From the NCBI GenBank assembly GCA_018712265.1, contig DVHF01000086.1, forward strand, positions 1 to 45,101: a stretch of DNA of 45,101 nt. The letters are read 5' to 3'. Positions 36,728-44,750 of this stretch are shown one piece after another (positions within the stretch are counted from its first letter, which is position 1; each line of letters begins with the position of its first letter). The notes beneath the pieces are model-generated. The model was not told the DNA's origin. It did no database searches and saw only the letters and a program-made list of their open reading frames with translations. The position numbers and the translations under genes were made by a program. The stretch comes from Candidatus Gallacutalibacter pullicola. GTDB taxonomy: Bacteria; Bacillota; Clostridia; Oscillospirales; Acutalibacteraceae.

Positions 36728-36904
36728 TGGCAGGCTGAGCCTGCACGCAGATGGTAAGTGAAAAGTGAATAGTGAATAGTGAATAGTGAAAAGTTTCATC
36801 TTGCCCGCGGACCTGCGGTCGGCAGATCGCGCCCGCTCCCTCCGGTCGCCCAGCAAGGGTGCGCGATTAAGCTGATATGCCCGCGTTTTTAACATTCTGC
36901 CGAT
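36728..36904 (-). repeat. Composite repeat copy D with heptads, leader of xpt
   Basis: Read on the minus strand: ATCGGCAG, AACGCGGGCATATCAGC, a CGCACCC block, CCGGAGGGAGCGGGCGCG, then TATTCAC heptads (three full, 36760-36795), then palindrome GCAGGCTCAGCCTGC (36730-36744). It lies directly upstream of the xpt ribosome site. Confidence 0.75.
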
Positions 36905-36933
36905 ATTCTACCATAATTCCCCTGGGAAAACAA
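36905..36933 (-). promoter_or_regulatory. Promoter of xpt, -10 supplied by the composite repeat
   Basis: Minus strand: TTGTTT (36928-36933), 17 bp, TAGAAT (36905-36910). The -10 occupies the TGGTATAAT position of the repeat, one base changed. Confidence 0.6.
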
Positions 36934-37049
36934 CCTTCCTGTTCCTATTAGGATAGGCTTTGCATAAATTCTGCTCCTTTCAGAAAAAATAACAGCAGTT
37001 TCCCCAAAAACGCTCCGGGGCATACTTTGAACAAGGAGGATTTTCCATA

Positions 37050-37241
37050 ATGAAAAAGGACAAAAACAGTTTTCCCTTTTATGAGGATGGCTGGGAGCTC
37101 GACGACGTTGTATCCTCTACCGAATGTACGGGATTGATCCCGACTCCGCCCGCCAGTGACGGCGATGCGGATTCTTATGCCGATATCTACTCCGTTCCGG
37201 AACCGGAGGATTCCTACGGCTTCGGGAAAAACTTCCGCTGA
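37050..37241 (+). CDS. Small acidic conserved protein
   Basis: 63 residues with AAGGAGG nine bases upstream. FPFYEDGWELDDVVSSTECTG is a pattern I have seen in short Clostridia proteins, but I know no function. Acidic, no signal peptide or membrane segment. Strong ribosome site and its own terminator support it as a real gene. Confidence 0.75.
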   Translation: MKKDKNSFPFYEDGWELDDVVSSTECTGLIPTPPASDGDADSYADIYSVPEPEDSYGFGKNFR

Positions 37242-37258
37242 TTTTTCTGAAAAATTAC

Positions 37259-37298
37259 CCTGCGGCGTTTTCCTGCCATGCGCCGCAGGGGGATCTTT
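37259..37298 (+). terminator. Terminator of the small acidic protein gene
   Basis: CCTGCGGCG / CGCCGCAGG, perfect 9-bp stem with a 13-base loop, followed by GGGATCTTTTTTC. Confidence 0.85.
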
Positions 37299-37463
37299 TT
37301 TCTTAATTCGTCCCATTTTCTCAAACTCCTGCGCGCCAGGTCTTTACTATCTTTTCCGGATGTGATACCATGATACTATACCTGCTGAAAGCAGATGATA
37401 TGCAGCTTTGGCCAGTACTTACGGTCATTGCAGATTGTGGTACAGATGAAAGAGGTGGTCCTG

Positions 37464-37847
37464 TTGCCTTCCCTGGAAACTCTGGAAAAAGCTTTGCGAA
37501 AAAATTTTGGATTCCATTTGGCGTTTGCCGTTGGATATTTAATTCTTTTATTTCCAACGCTCGATTTATCCGATACAGAGCGGGCCGCGGTGCTCCTCGG
37601 CTATGTATTGATGACGATGTATCCCACCTTCACGGCGGTCTGCGGTTTCCTGTTTGGGCTCCGGCGGGGATTCTCCTGGCTTTTTCTGCTGTTGCCGCTG
37701 TTCTGGTTTTTGGTCGCGACCTCTGTGCGGTTCGGCGGAATTGTAGTGGATCTCTTCTCCTTCTGCCTGATCGATCTCATTGCCGCCCTTGCCGGATGCT
37801 TTGTCGGCAATCTCTTTAAGCGCCATCAGGATGAGATGTATCTGTAG
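37464..37847 (+). CDS. Small integral membrane protein
   Basis: 127 residues from TTG 37464, eight bases after AAAGAGG; ATG 37446 and GTG 37455 are alternatives. About four helices (FAVGYLILLFPTL, AAVLLGYVLMTMYPTF, SWLFLLLPLFWFLV, FSFCLIDLIAALAGCFVG). I do not recognise a family. The frame stays open for about 90 codons after the TAG, through a terminator. Confidence 0.7.
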   Translation: MPSLETLEKALRKNFGFHLAFAVGYLILLFPTLDLSDTERAAVLLGYVLMTMYPTFTAVCGFLFGLRRGFSWLFLLLPLFWFLVATSVRFGGIVVDLFSFCLIDLIAALAGCFVGNLFKRHQDEMYL

Positions 37848-38029
37848 AGTGCATCCGAAAAAGTCAAACGTGCTGAAAAACTCGATGAAAAACGGCAGAT
37901 ACGAAGCTCGAATCCGCCGCAATACCTTCGTGCTGTAGAGGTGACGGGTTCAGCGGACGACGGTTTTCAGGTAAATTCAGGCCGGGGGATTATTCAGATC
38001 CTATCTGATTTTGTCCATGCAATAACAGC

Positions 38030-38067
38030 AAAAAGGATCGCGCCGAAAAAATGGTGCGATCCTTTTT
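38030..38067. terminator. Bidirectional terminator
   Basis: AAAAAGGATCG / CGATCCTTTTT, perfect 11-bp stem with a 16-base loop, between the membrane protein gene and the convergent SLH gene. Confidence 0.9.
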
Positions 38068-38125
38068 ATATCCTGTTTCAAAACAGGAAAAATGTTTCGT
38101 CTCAGCCGCGGGTTTCCACGTGCGT

Positions 38126-39943
38126 TCAGTAGGCCTGGAGGATAACAGCAAGCTGAGCGCGTGTCAGCGGAGCCTGGGGATTGATGTTCCCCTGAGCGTC
38201 CGGAGAGAGGATTCCCTCCGCAGCCGCCCACAGAACCGCCTCCGACGCGGCAGGAGAAATGGAGGAACTGTCCGCAAAGGTGGATTGGCTTCTGGCGGAG
38301 GTATCGCGCCCGGTAAGCTGTGCGAGCCTGTACAGCGCCGACGCCATATCCTCACAGGTCACAGCCTGTGCCGGCAGGAGCGCCCCTCCGCTCTCCAGAC
38401 CGGGCAGAATACGGTTTTCCGCCATCCAGCGGGCCGCCTGCGCATAGGACGCATTCGAGGGGACGTCGCCGGGCAGGGTTCCGGATACCGCCGGCTTTCC
38501 CGCCAGAGCATACAGCGCCTCCGACGCCGCTGCACGGGTCGCCGCCGCGTCCGGAGAGAATTGCATCAGCGACGTGCCGTCCATCAGGGAATTGACATAG
38601 GTATAGTACACCGCGCCTGCATAGGACGCATCCCCGGGGACGTCGGCATAGGGGCTGTACCAGAGAGCAATTTCCGCGCTTTCCGCCGGAGTCATGTCCA
38701 TCGTATTTTCTGCCGTGTTGACGCCGTTGGACTGATCCTCCCGGTCGACGGCTTCCAGATATTCCTTCGCGGGATGGCCGTCCATCCGGCACGGGCGGCT
38801 CATGATCCGCATCTGGCTTTCCGGGGACGCCCCATCTACGAAGTAGTTCGACGCAGTACCGCGCGCGCCCTCCCCGCCCATGAGGATCTCATAGCCGGTG
38901 TTTTCCAGAATCGCCGCATCGCTTTCCGTGCTGCGCCGGGAATACGGGTACGCCATCGTTGTGGGCGGCGTGCCTGTCCAGCCGCCGATGCAGCTCACGC
39001 TCAGATCGTAATCATCCTTGACCACCTGAATAAAGTCCTCAAGCGGTTCCCCCTCCATGATGGAGGAGCCGATACGGCCGTCGCGGTTATACCGGTGAAG
39101 CCCATAGGTATGGGAACAGAGATTGATTTCGCCGCTGCTGCTCATTTCGATCAGCTCGTTCCACTCACAGTAGGGAGCGCTCAGCCCCAGACGGGTCCCG
39201 CCGTCGTGGACAAGATCCCATGACTCGTCGATCCATTCGCCGATCAGGTTGAAATCCGCTTTCATGCGGTATTCTTTCAGCAGCGGCCACGCGTTGGTAT
39301 ACACACCCAGCGTGCCGTCGTCGATCGAAAGTATCAGCGCCTTGGCCGGCAGGGGCTTTTCTCCGTTGATATAATCAAGCAGATCCGCCGAGGTAATCGT
39401 GGTATAACCGTTATCGCGAAAATATTGGAGATCTGCGCGGAAATCAGCCGGGTCAAGCGAATATTCCTCAAATTCTACGCCGTTGGCAATATCCTGCGCC
39501 GAAATAAAATTATGGTACATCAGTACCGTCACCTTGCTGAGCTTCTGCGGATTCGTCCCCGCGCGGATAGGCTGAGAGAGCGCCCCCAGCGCGCCGTTTG
39601 GAGCAACCGCCTGCACCTTGTAGTAAATATTCTGGGGCCACGCTGTCGATATACCGTCTTTGGAAACAGACTGCGCACCGTCGGCGCTTGTCCATTCCGC
39701 CTCCCCGTCGCGATAGGAGCCGGAAGCAGACGTGCCGATCATCGTATATGTACCGTCCGGCGAATCGGAACGGTAAACCTGATAGGTATATCCTTCCTGC
39801 GCCTGCCACATCAGAACCACATTATTGGGGTCCTGCCATGTCGCACTGCTGACGCTCCAATCCTGTGACGCAGCCGCCGTACCGGAAAATGCCCCGGCAG
39901 CCATTGCCAGGCATAACAAAAGACCTGCGATCCTTCTTTTCAT
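38126..39943 (-). CDS. SLH-domain polysaccharide deacetylase
   Basis: 605 residues from ATG 39943, GGAG upstream. A signal peptide (MKRRIAGLLLCLAMAAGAFS, cleavage after TAAA-like) is followed by a fibronectin-like region. Next is a NodB-type carbohydrate esterase domain with LILSIDDG near 200 and the zinc histidines in CSHTYGLH near 275. The last ~170 residues are three S-layer homology repeats (ADVPGDASYAGAVYY, GDVPSNASYAQAARW and a final ADSSSISPAASEAV) that anchor it to the cell wall. It probably deacetylates peptidoglycan or a wall polysaccharide. Single gene. Confidence 0.92.
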   Translation of the reverse strand: MKRRIAGLLLCLAMAAGAFSGTAAASQDWSVSSATWQDPNNVVLMWQAQEGYTYQVYRSDSPDGTYTMIGTSASGSYRDGEAEWTSADGAQSVSKDGISTAWPQNIYYKVQAVAPNGALGALSQPIRAGTNPQKLSKVTVLMYHNFISAQDIANGVEFEEYSLDPADFRADLQYFRDNGYTTITSADLLDYINGEKPLPAKALILSIDDGTLGVYTNAWPLLKEYRMKADFNLIGEWIDESWDLVHDGGTRLGLSAPYCEWNELIEMSSSGEINLCSHTYGLHRYNRDGRIGSSIMEGEPLEDFIQVVKDDYDLSVSCIGGWTGTPPTTMAYPYSRRSTESDAAILENTGYEILMGGEGARGTASNYFVDGASPESQMRIMSRPCRMDGHPAKEYLEAVDREDQSNGVNTAENTMDMTPAESAEIALWYSPYADVPGDASYAGAVYYTYVNSLMDGTSLMQFSPDAAATRAAASEALYALAGKPAVSGTLPGDVPSNASYAQAARWMAENRILPGLESGGALLPAQAVTCEDMASALYRLAQLTGRDTSARSQSTFADSSSISPAASEAVLWAAAEGILSPDAQGNINPQAPLTRAQLAVILQAY

Positions 39944-40123
39944 AAAATTTCTCCTTCCATTCAGCAGGACGATCCCGCCCTGCACATCCGGCCGCCGGGC
40001 TGCCGCACAGCACGCAGAAGTCTCTCCCTGATTTTCAGGTGCTTCCCGAGCGTCATAACGGGCCGCAGGACATGAATGATACCGGATCTTTTGTAACTAT
40101 TATACGTCCTCAGCGGATAAAAC

Positions 40124-40152
40124 ACAAGGGCGGGAATTTCTCCCGCCCTTGT
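40124..40152 (-). terminator. Terminator of the flavodoxin gene
   Basis: ACAAGGGCGGGA / TCCCGCCCTTGT, perfect 12-bp stem with a 5-base loop, followed on the minus strand by GTTTTAT. The gap 39944-40219 holds nothing else clear. Confidence 0.85.
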
Positions 40153-40219
40153 TCCGAAGCATCTGCAAGGACTGACTGCAAAGCGGCGGAGGAAGGCTCC
40201 GTCTTTCGCCAGCATCATC

Positions 40220-40699
40220 TTAATTCAGGCTGTCAAGCCAAGCTTTAATTTCAGCACTTCCCGCATGGCTCGAAAATCTTTTTCCCTGCTGCCATTTCGT
40301 TTGCGGCGAACAGGAGGCCCGCAGGATTTCCACGGTTTTTCCCAGTCCGCTGCCGCCGGAGGTGCAGAACGGGATCACCGTCTTTCCGGAAAAGTCCGCG
40401 CTTTCCAGGAACGTCTGGATAATGCGGGGCGCCTGATACCACCAGATCGGAAACCCGACAAACACGCGATCCACGCCGGAAAGCTCGGGCATCTCCCCTG
40501 CCATCGCCGGACGGGAATGCTCGTCCTTCATCTCAACGCTGCTGCGGCTGGCGGAATCGTGCCAGTTCAAATCTGCGGCGCTGTATTTCTGCGCGGGGGC
40601 AATTTCATACAGGGACGCGCCGGCTGTCTCCGCGATTGTTTTTGCCAGACGTGCCGTCTCTCCCGATGCGGAAAAATACGCAACAATAGCTTTACTCAT
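40220..40699 (-). CDS. Flavodoxin
   Basis: 159 residues. The FMN-phosphate loop is YFSASGETARLAKTIAE at about 8-24. FVGFPIWWYQAPRIIQTFLE and FCTSGGSGLGKT form the isoalloxazine side. Flavodoxin_4-type, used as a quinone/NAD(P)H-linked electron carrier in Clostridia. AAGGGAG precedes the ATG. Monocistronic. Confidence 0.92.
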   Translation of the reverse strand: MSKAIVAYFSASGETARLAKTIAETAGASLYEIAPAQKYSAADLNWHDSASRSSVEMKDEHSRPAMAGEMPELSGVDRVFVGFPIWWYQAPRIIQTFLESADFSGKTVIPFCTSGGSGLGKTVEILRASCSPQTKWQQGKRFSSHAGSAEIKAWLDSLN

Positions 40700-40743
40700 T
40701 TTGCTTTCTCCCTTCTGTCCGGAACAGATTTCAGTTCAGATCC

Positions 40744-40772
40744 ATCATACTCCCGGACAGAGCCTTTGTCCA
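40744..40772 (-). promoter_or_regulatory. Promoter of the flavodoxin gene with dyad
   Basis: Minus strand: TGGACA (40767-40772), 17 bp, TATGAT (40744-40749). A dyad GGACAnAG...CTnTGTCC (about 40755-40771) overlaps the -35 and spacer, a likely operator position. Confidence 0.65.
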
Positions 40773-40821
40773 ATACCCGCTTTTTATTCTCCGCCATGCC
40801 TATTCTGTATTGTGCCTTATA

Positions 40822-41457
40822 TCAAATGATATGGAGGCATTTCAGCCAATGGTATGCGATCACAGCGTGTCCCTTTTCCAGCGGATGAACGCCGTCCGCC
40901 GAAAGCTCGGTTGCCGGAGTTGTGACGGCCGCAGCGTTGATCAGGCCGTCGGTGGGCAGGAAATAGTCGGCGTACTTAATTCCGAGCGCACGGATCTTTG
41001 CAATTTTGGGATCCAGATCCTCGCGGAAGCACAGCTTTTCCGGATCGGACGGGAGCAGCAGCGGCTCCATCAGCATGATTTTTGCCTCCGGGAAATCCCT
41101 GCGGATCCGCTGGAGATACTCCTCCAGATTCGCTTCCGTGACCTCCGGCGGAGTGTAGACGCCGTTGTCAAAATGACGCCATGTATCGTTGACGCCGATC
41201 ATGATGGAGACAAAATCCGGTTCGATGGCTTTCAGATCCTCGTCGTACCGCGCGAGCATCCTGGCTGTTGTATCGCCGGAGATCGCCCTGTTCTGGAACA
41301 CTACGCCGGAATCCGGATACAGGCTGTTGTAAATCTCCACGACCTTTTTCGGATAGCCGTTTCCCAGACCGTAGGGATCACTGCGATCGCGATCACAGTC
41401 CGTCACACTGTCGCCCATAAACAGGACCTTTGTACCCTTTTTAAAAAATGGATTCAT
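40822..41457 (-). CDS. SGNH/GDSL hydrolase
   Basis: 211 residues. Block I VLFMGDSVTD (Ser near 17), block II RAISGDTT (Gly), block III IGVNDTW (Asn) and block V DGVHP (Asp/His) make the complete catalytic set. No signal peptide, so cytoplasmic. Similar enzymes deacetylate sugar acetates. GGAGGGG precedes the ATG. Substrate unknown. Confidence 0.92.
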   Translation of the reverse strand: MNPFFKKGTKVLFMGDSVTDCDRDRSDPYGLGNGYPKKVVEIYNSLYPDSGVVFQNRAISGDTTARMLARYDEDLKAIEPDFVSIMIGVNDTWRHFDNGVYTPPEVTEANLEEYLQRIRRDFPEAKIMLMEPLLLPSDPEKLCFREDLDPKIAKIRALGIKYADYFLPTDGLINAAAVTTPATELSADGVHPLEKGHAVIAYHWLKCLHII

Positions 41458-41738
41458 GAAAAATCCCCTCCCAAAATAAGGTTTCGGAAGTCCTCCCTGT
41501 CCCCCTATCGGACCGGCTGTCAGCCATATATCGGGAAGTCAGGGGCTTCCGTTTTCACATTTGCTTTACAGGTTGAAAATAGCACAAATCCCGCTCTTTG
41601 TCAATTCCCACCAGTCTGAATGATCGGCCTGAAATTCCCCTGCGTCCGCGCACTTTTCGGATTCCGGCAGGATTCTAAAAAATTTTTCTGGATTTTGCAT
41701 TTTTCAGGAAAGTATCGCTTTTCTTGCCGCCCCAGCCG

Positions 41739-41747
41739 TGATATAAT
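41739..41747 (+). promoter_or_regulatory. Extended -10 promoter of the esterase-lyase operon
   Basis: TG-A-TATAAT, an extended -10 with no clear -35, about 75 bp before the esterase start. Confidence 0.45.
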
Positions 41748-41822
41748 TATCTGCGGGGTTTCCATATTCACCATGAAACCCGTTTTTACAAACCGGATTA
41801 TTCTTTTTTGAGGTGATTTGTG

Positions 41823-42638
41823 ATGCAAATAATCAAAATAGACGCCCTGTATGACGGAACCGGTTCCCTGACCGGCTATCTCCACGATTACGATCCGGAG
41901 AAGATGCCCGATCATGCGATCCGTCCCTGTGTCATCATCTGTCCGGGCGGCGCTTACCGTTTCCTTTCCCCGCGCGAGGCGGATCCGCCCGCTTTCTACT
42001 ACTTCTCTCGCGGCTATAATGTGTTTATCATGTATTATTCTGTGGCGGAAACCGCCAAAACGCCGCTCGGGATCCGGCCGCTGGCGGAGCTTGTCACAGC
42101 GATCCGCACTGTCCGCGCCAACGCCGAAAAATGGCATATTCACCCGGATCAGATCGCTGTCTCCGGCTTCTCTGCCGGCGGCCATCTGTGTACAAGCTCC
42201 GGACTGCTCTGGGATTGCAGCAAGATTCAGGAGGCGCTCGGCGGGGATCTTGCATCCGGCCGCCCGGACGCGATCATCCCGTGCTATCCTGTCATCAGCG
42301 CGGGTGAATTTGCCCACCGCGGCTCCTTTGAGAATCTGACCGGCGACGATCCTGTGGAAAACGAATACTTTTCCCTGGAAAAGCACGCACGCAGGGATGC
42401 ACCGCCCGCGTTCTTCTGGCACACCTGGGAGGACGAGGCCGTGCCGGTAGAAAACACTCTGATGATGGTTTCTGCGCTGAAAAAGGCCGGCGCCGATGTG
42501 GAATGCCATATTTTCCGCCGCGGCCTGCACGGGATTTCCACCGCCAACAAAGAGGTGGGAACCGTTGTGAAGCCCGACCAGCAGTGGCTTCCGCTTGCCG
42601 TGACCTGGCTGAACGAGTTATTTGGATTTGAGGAGTGA
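41823..42638 (+). CDS. Alpha/beta hydrolase (BD-FAE/acetyl esterase type)
   Basis: 271 residues from ATG 41823 (a GTG immediately before it is less likely), GAGGTG upstream. Oxyanion motif CPGGAYRFLS near 40. Nucleophile elbow GFSAGGH near 118. Catalytic Asp in WEDEAVP and His in RGLHGIST. Belongs to the acetyl-xylan/feruloyl-esterase-like group. Followed after five bases by the aminotransferase-like gene, so an operon. Confidence 0.9.
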   Translation: MQIIKIDALYDGTGSLTGYLHDYDPEKMPDHAIRPCVIICPGGAYRFLSPREADPPAFYYFSRGYNVFIMYYSVAETAKTPLGIRPLAELVTAIRTVRANAEKWHIHPDQIAVSGFSAGGHLCTSSGLLWDCSKIQEALGGDLASGRPDAIIPCYPVISAGEFAHRGSFENLTGDDPVENEYFSLEKHARRDAPPAFFWHTWEDEAVPVENTLMMVSALKKAGADVECHIFRRGLHGISTANKEVGTVVKPDQQWLPLAVTWLNELFGFEE

Positions 42639-42643
42639 TATCC

Positions 42644-43816
42644 ATGGGAAACTGGAATTTTGACGAGATCATTGAACGGCGCGGTACATACGCCGAAAAA
42701 TATAATTTTGAAAACAGGCCGGACGACACGATCCCCCTTTGGGTTGCTGATATGGATTTCCGCGTCTGTCCATCCGTAACGGAAGCACTTCGGAATCGTG
42801 CAGAGCACGGGATATATGGTTATTCCAATCCGGGAAAGGAATACTATGACGCGCTTCTGGGCTGGTTCTCCTCCCGGTTCGGCTGGCAGACAGAAAAGGA
42901 CTGGGTAGTCAATACGCCCGGCGTTGTGTATGCGCTCAATACGGCGGTACGCAGCCTCACACAGCCGCAGGATGCCGTCATGATCCTGACCCCCGTTTAC
43001 CGCCCGTTCTTCAATGTGGTGCAGAACAACGGCCGGACACTGGTGGAGTGCCCTCTTGTCAATCAGGACGGCGCTTACCAGATCGACTTTGCCGACTTTG
43101 AGCGCAAAATCATCGATAACAATGTAAAAATGTTTATCCTGTGCAGTCCGCATAATCCGATTGGGCGTGTCTGGCAGAAAGAGGAGCTCGAACAGATCGC
43201 GGACATCTGCCTGCGCCACAACGTGCTCGTTGTGAGCGACGAGATCCACGCCGACTTTGTCTATCCGGGCTATAAGCACATCCCCTTTGCCTCCCTCTCC
43301 AAGGAAGCGGAGCAGCACTGCATCGTCTGCACTGCGCCGAGCAAAACCTTTAATCTGGCGGGCTTACAGTGCTCGAACATTTTTATTCCCAACGCTGAAA
43401 TCCGCGATGCCTTTACCGGGGAGCTTTCGCGCGAGGGATACCACTCCCCCAACGTGATGGGGATGCTCGCCTGTCAGGCGGCCTATGCGGAGGGCGGCCC
43501 CTGGCTCGATGATCTGATTCAGTACCTGTCGGGAAACCTCGAATTCGTGCGGTCGTTCCTTCGGGAAAACCTGCCGATGGTCCGTCTCACAGAGCCGCAG
43601 GGTACTTACCTTATCTGGCTCGACTTCCGCGATCTTGGACTGTCTGCCGACGCGCTGGAGGATCTCGTTTCCAACAAGGCGCGCTTGTGGCTCGACGACG
43701 GCCTGATCTTCGGCAAGGAGGGCGAACTGTTTGAGCGCGTCAATATTGCGTGCCCGCGCTCGCTCCTTGTGGAAGCCTTCCAGCGTCTCAAGGATGCTGT
43801 CGATCAATTAAAGTAA
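42644..43816 (+). CDS. PatB/MalY-type PLP-dependent C-S lyase
   Basis: 390 residues from ATG 42644, GAGGAG upstream. NWNFDEIIERRGTYAEKY and PLWVADMDFRVCP at the N-terminus are diagnostic. PLP Lys in CTAPSKTFNLAGL; SDEIHADFVY supplies the Asp/Tyr of the cofactor site. Cystathionine beta-lyase, or a MalY-like regulator-enzyme. Second gene of a two-gene operon. Confidence 0.93.
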   Translation: MGNWNFDEIIERRGTYAEKYNFENRPDDTIPLWVADMDFRVCPSVTEALRNRAEHGIYGYSNPGKEYYDALLGWFSSRFGWQTEKDWVVNTPGVVYALNTAVRSLTQPQDAVMILTPVYRPFFNVVQNNGRTLVECPLVNQDGAYQIDFADFERKIIDNNVKMFILCSPHNPIGRVWQKEELEQIADICLRHNVLVVSDEIHADFVYPGYKHIPFASLSKEAEQHCIVCTAPSKTFNLAGLQCSNIFIPNAEIRDAFTGELSREGYHSPNVMGMLACQAAYAEGGPWLDDLIQYLSGNLEFVRSFLRENLPMVRLTEPQGTYLIWLDFRDLGLSADALEDLVSNKARLWLDDGLIFGKEGELFERVNIACPRSLLVEAFQRLKDAVDQLK

Positions 43817-43825
43817 TCCAACTAA

Positions 43826-43869
43826 AAGGACGCTTTCTGTAAGCCGCTGGGGCTTTGGAAAGCGTCCTT
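43826..43869 (+). terminator. Terminator after the PatB/MalY gene
   Basis: AAGGACGCTTTC / GAAAGCGTCCTT with an inner AAGCC/GGCTT stem, followed by GCTTCTTTC. Confidence 0.75.
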
Positions 43870-43927
43870 GCTTCTTTCGCGGACAGTATCAGTGTGATTT
43901 ACTCATTTCAGATAGGAGAACAGATAA

Positions 43928-44593
43928 ATGCAGATTGAAAATAATATTCTGAAGCATTATTTGCGGAACTGCTATTTCATCAACGGGACAGCCTATGCGG
44001 GAAAGTCCACCATGTGCGCTATGCTGGCAGAGCGTTACCATATGATCCTGTGCGGGGAAAACTTCAACCTCGATACCATTCTGACCATCGCCGCGCCGGA
44101 ACAACAGCCGAATATCTGCTACATGAATACCAAGCCCTCCTGGCAGCACTTTGTATCCCGAACCCCGGAGGAGTATGAAGCGTGGATCGACGGCAATAAC
44201 CGAGAGATGGCCGGTTTCGAGATTGCCGAGCTGATCCGGCTCTCCTCTGAACGCAATGTAATAGTCGATACCAATATCCCCTGCGATCTTCTGTGGCAGA
44301 TTTCGGATTACGATCATGTAGCGATTATGCTGTCCCCGCAAAGTATGTCTACGGAGAGATTTTTTGATAGGGAGGATCCCGAAAAGCAGTTCCTGCTTTC
44401 TGTCATCCAAAGCTGTCCGGATCCGGATGCCGCTTTAAGAAATTTTCAGGAATGTATTGCGCGGGTCAACAGCCCGGAACGATATGAAGCTTTTCTGAAC
44501 AGCGGTTTCTTTACACTGTCCCGCGCTGATGACGGGATCGACACAAAAGAAGAAATGCTGGCGGCCCTCGCACAGCATTTCCATCTTGAATAA
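43928..44593 (+). CDS. P-loop kinase/ATPase-like protein of unknown role
   Basis: 221 residues. Walker A FINGTAYAGKST near 18-29, with an acidic strand NVIVDTNIP near 115. It resembles small-molecule kinases of the shikimate/chloramphenicol kinase fold, but I cannot name the substrate. AGGAG precedes the ATG. Single gene between a terminator and an IS element. Confidence 0.65.
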   Translation: MQIENNILKHYLRNCYFINGTAYAGKSTMCAMLAERYHMILCGENFNLDTILTIAAPEQQPNICYMNTKPSWQHFVSRTPEEYEAWIDGNNREMAGFEIAELIRLSSERNVIVDTNIPCDLLWQISDYDHVAIMLSPQSMSTERFFDREDPEKQFLLSVIQSCPDPDAALRNFQECIARVNSPERYEAFLNSGFFTLSRADDGIDTKEEMLAALAQHFHLE

Positions 44594-44647
44594 CATAACC
44601 GATTACTATAAAAAATTATTTTTACTCTACACACTATTTTGTAAATA

Positions 44648-44730
44648 GCAACCCACCAGCAGAGCTGGTGGTTCTGCATATGCGGGCAAAGCCCTATGAT
44701 ACTAGCCACGCCTAAAGGCGTTGGTACGGT
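44648..44730. repeat. Right-end hairpins of an IS200/IS605 element
   Basis: CCACCAGC-aga-GCTGGTGG (44653-44671) and ACGCC-taaa-GGCGT (44708-44721). Such subterminal hairpins are recognised by TnpA. The element's end is somewhere near 44640. Confidence 0.6.
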
Positions 44731-44750
44731 CTGCCACCTGCGAAAGCTTA

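Larger units (their letters stand above)
36704..37049. other. Divergent gap xpt / small acidic protein
   Basis: 346 bp: the xpt promoter and leader (36728-36933), then about 115 bp leading to the 63-residue gene. In the latter, CCTATTAGGATAGG (about 36943-36956) is a short dyad. I cannot assign its promoter with confidence. Confidence 0.5.

Noticed and set aside
36704..36920. Purine riboswitch before xpt
   Set aside because: No three-stem purine aptamer pattern is visible; the region is composite repeat and heptads.
37848..38132. In-frame continuation after the stop of the membrane protein gene (about 90 codons)
   Set aside because: It crosses a strong bidirectional terminator and has no ribosome site; no homology recognised.
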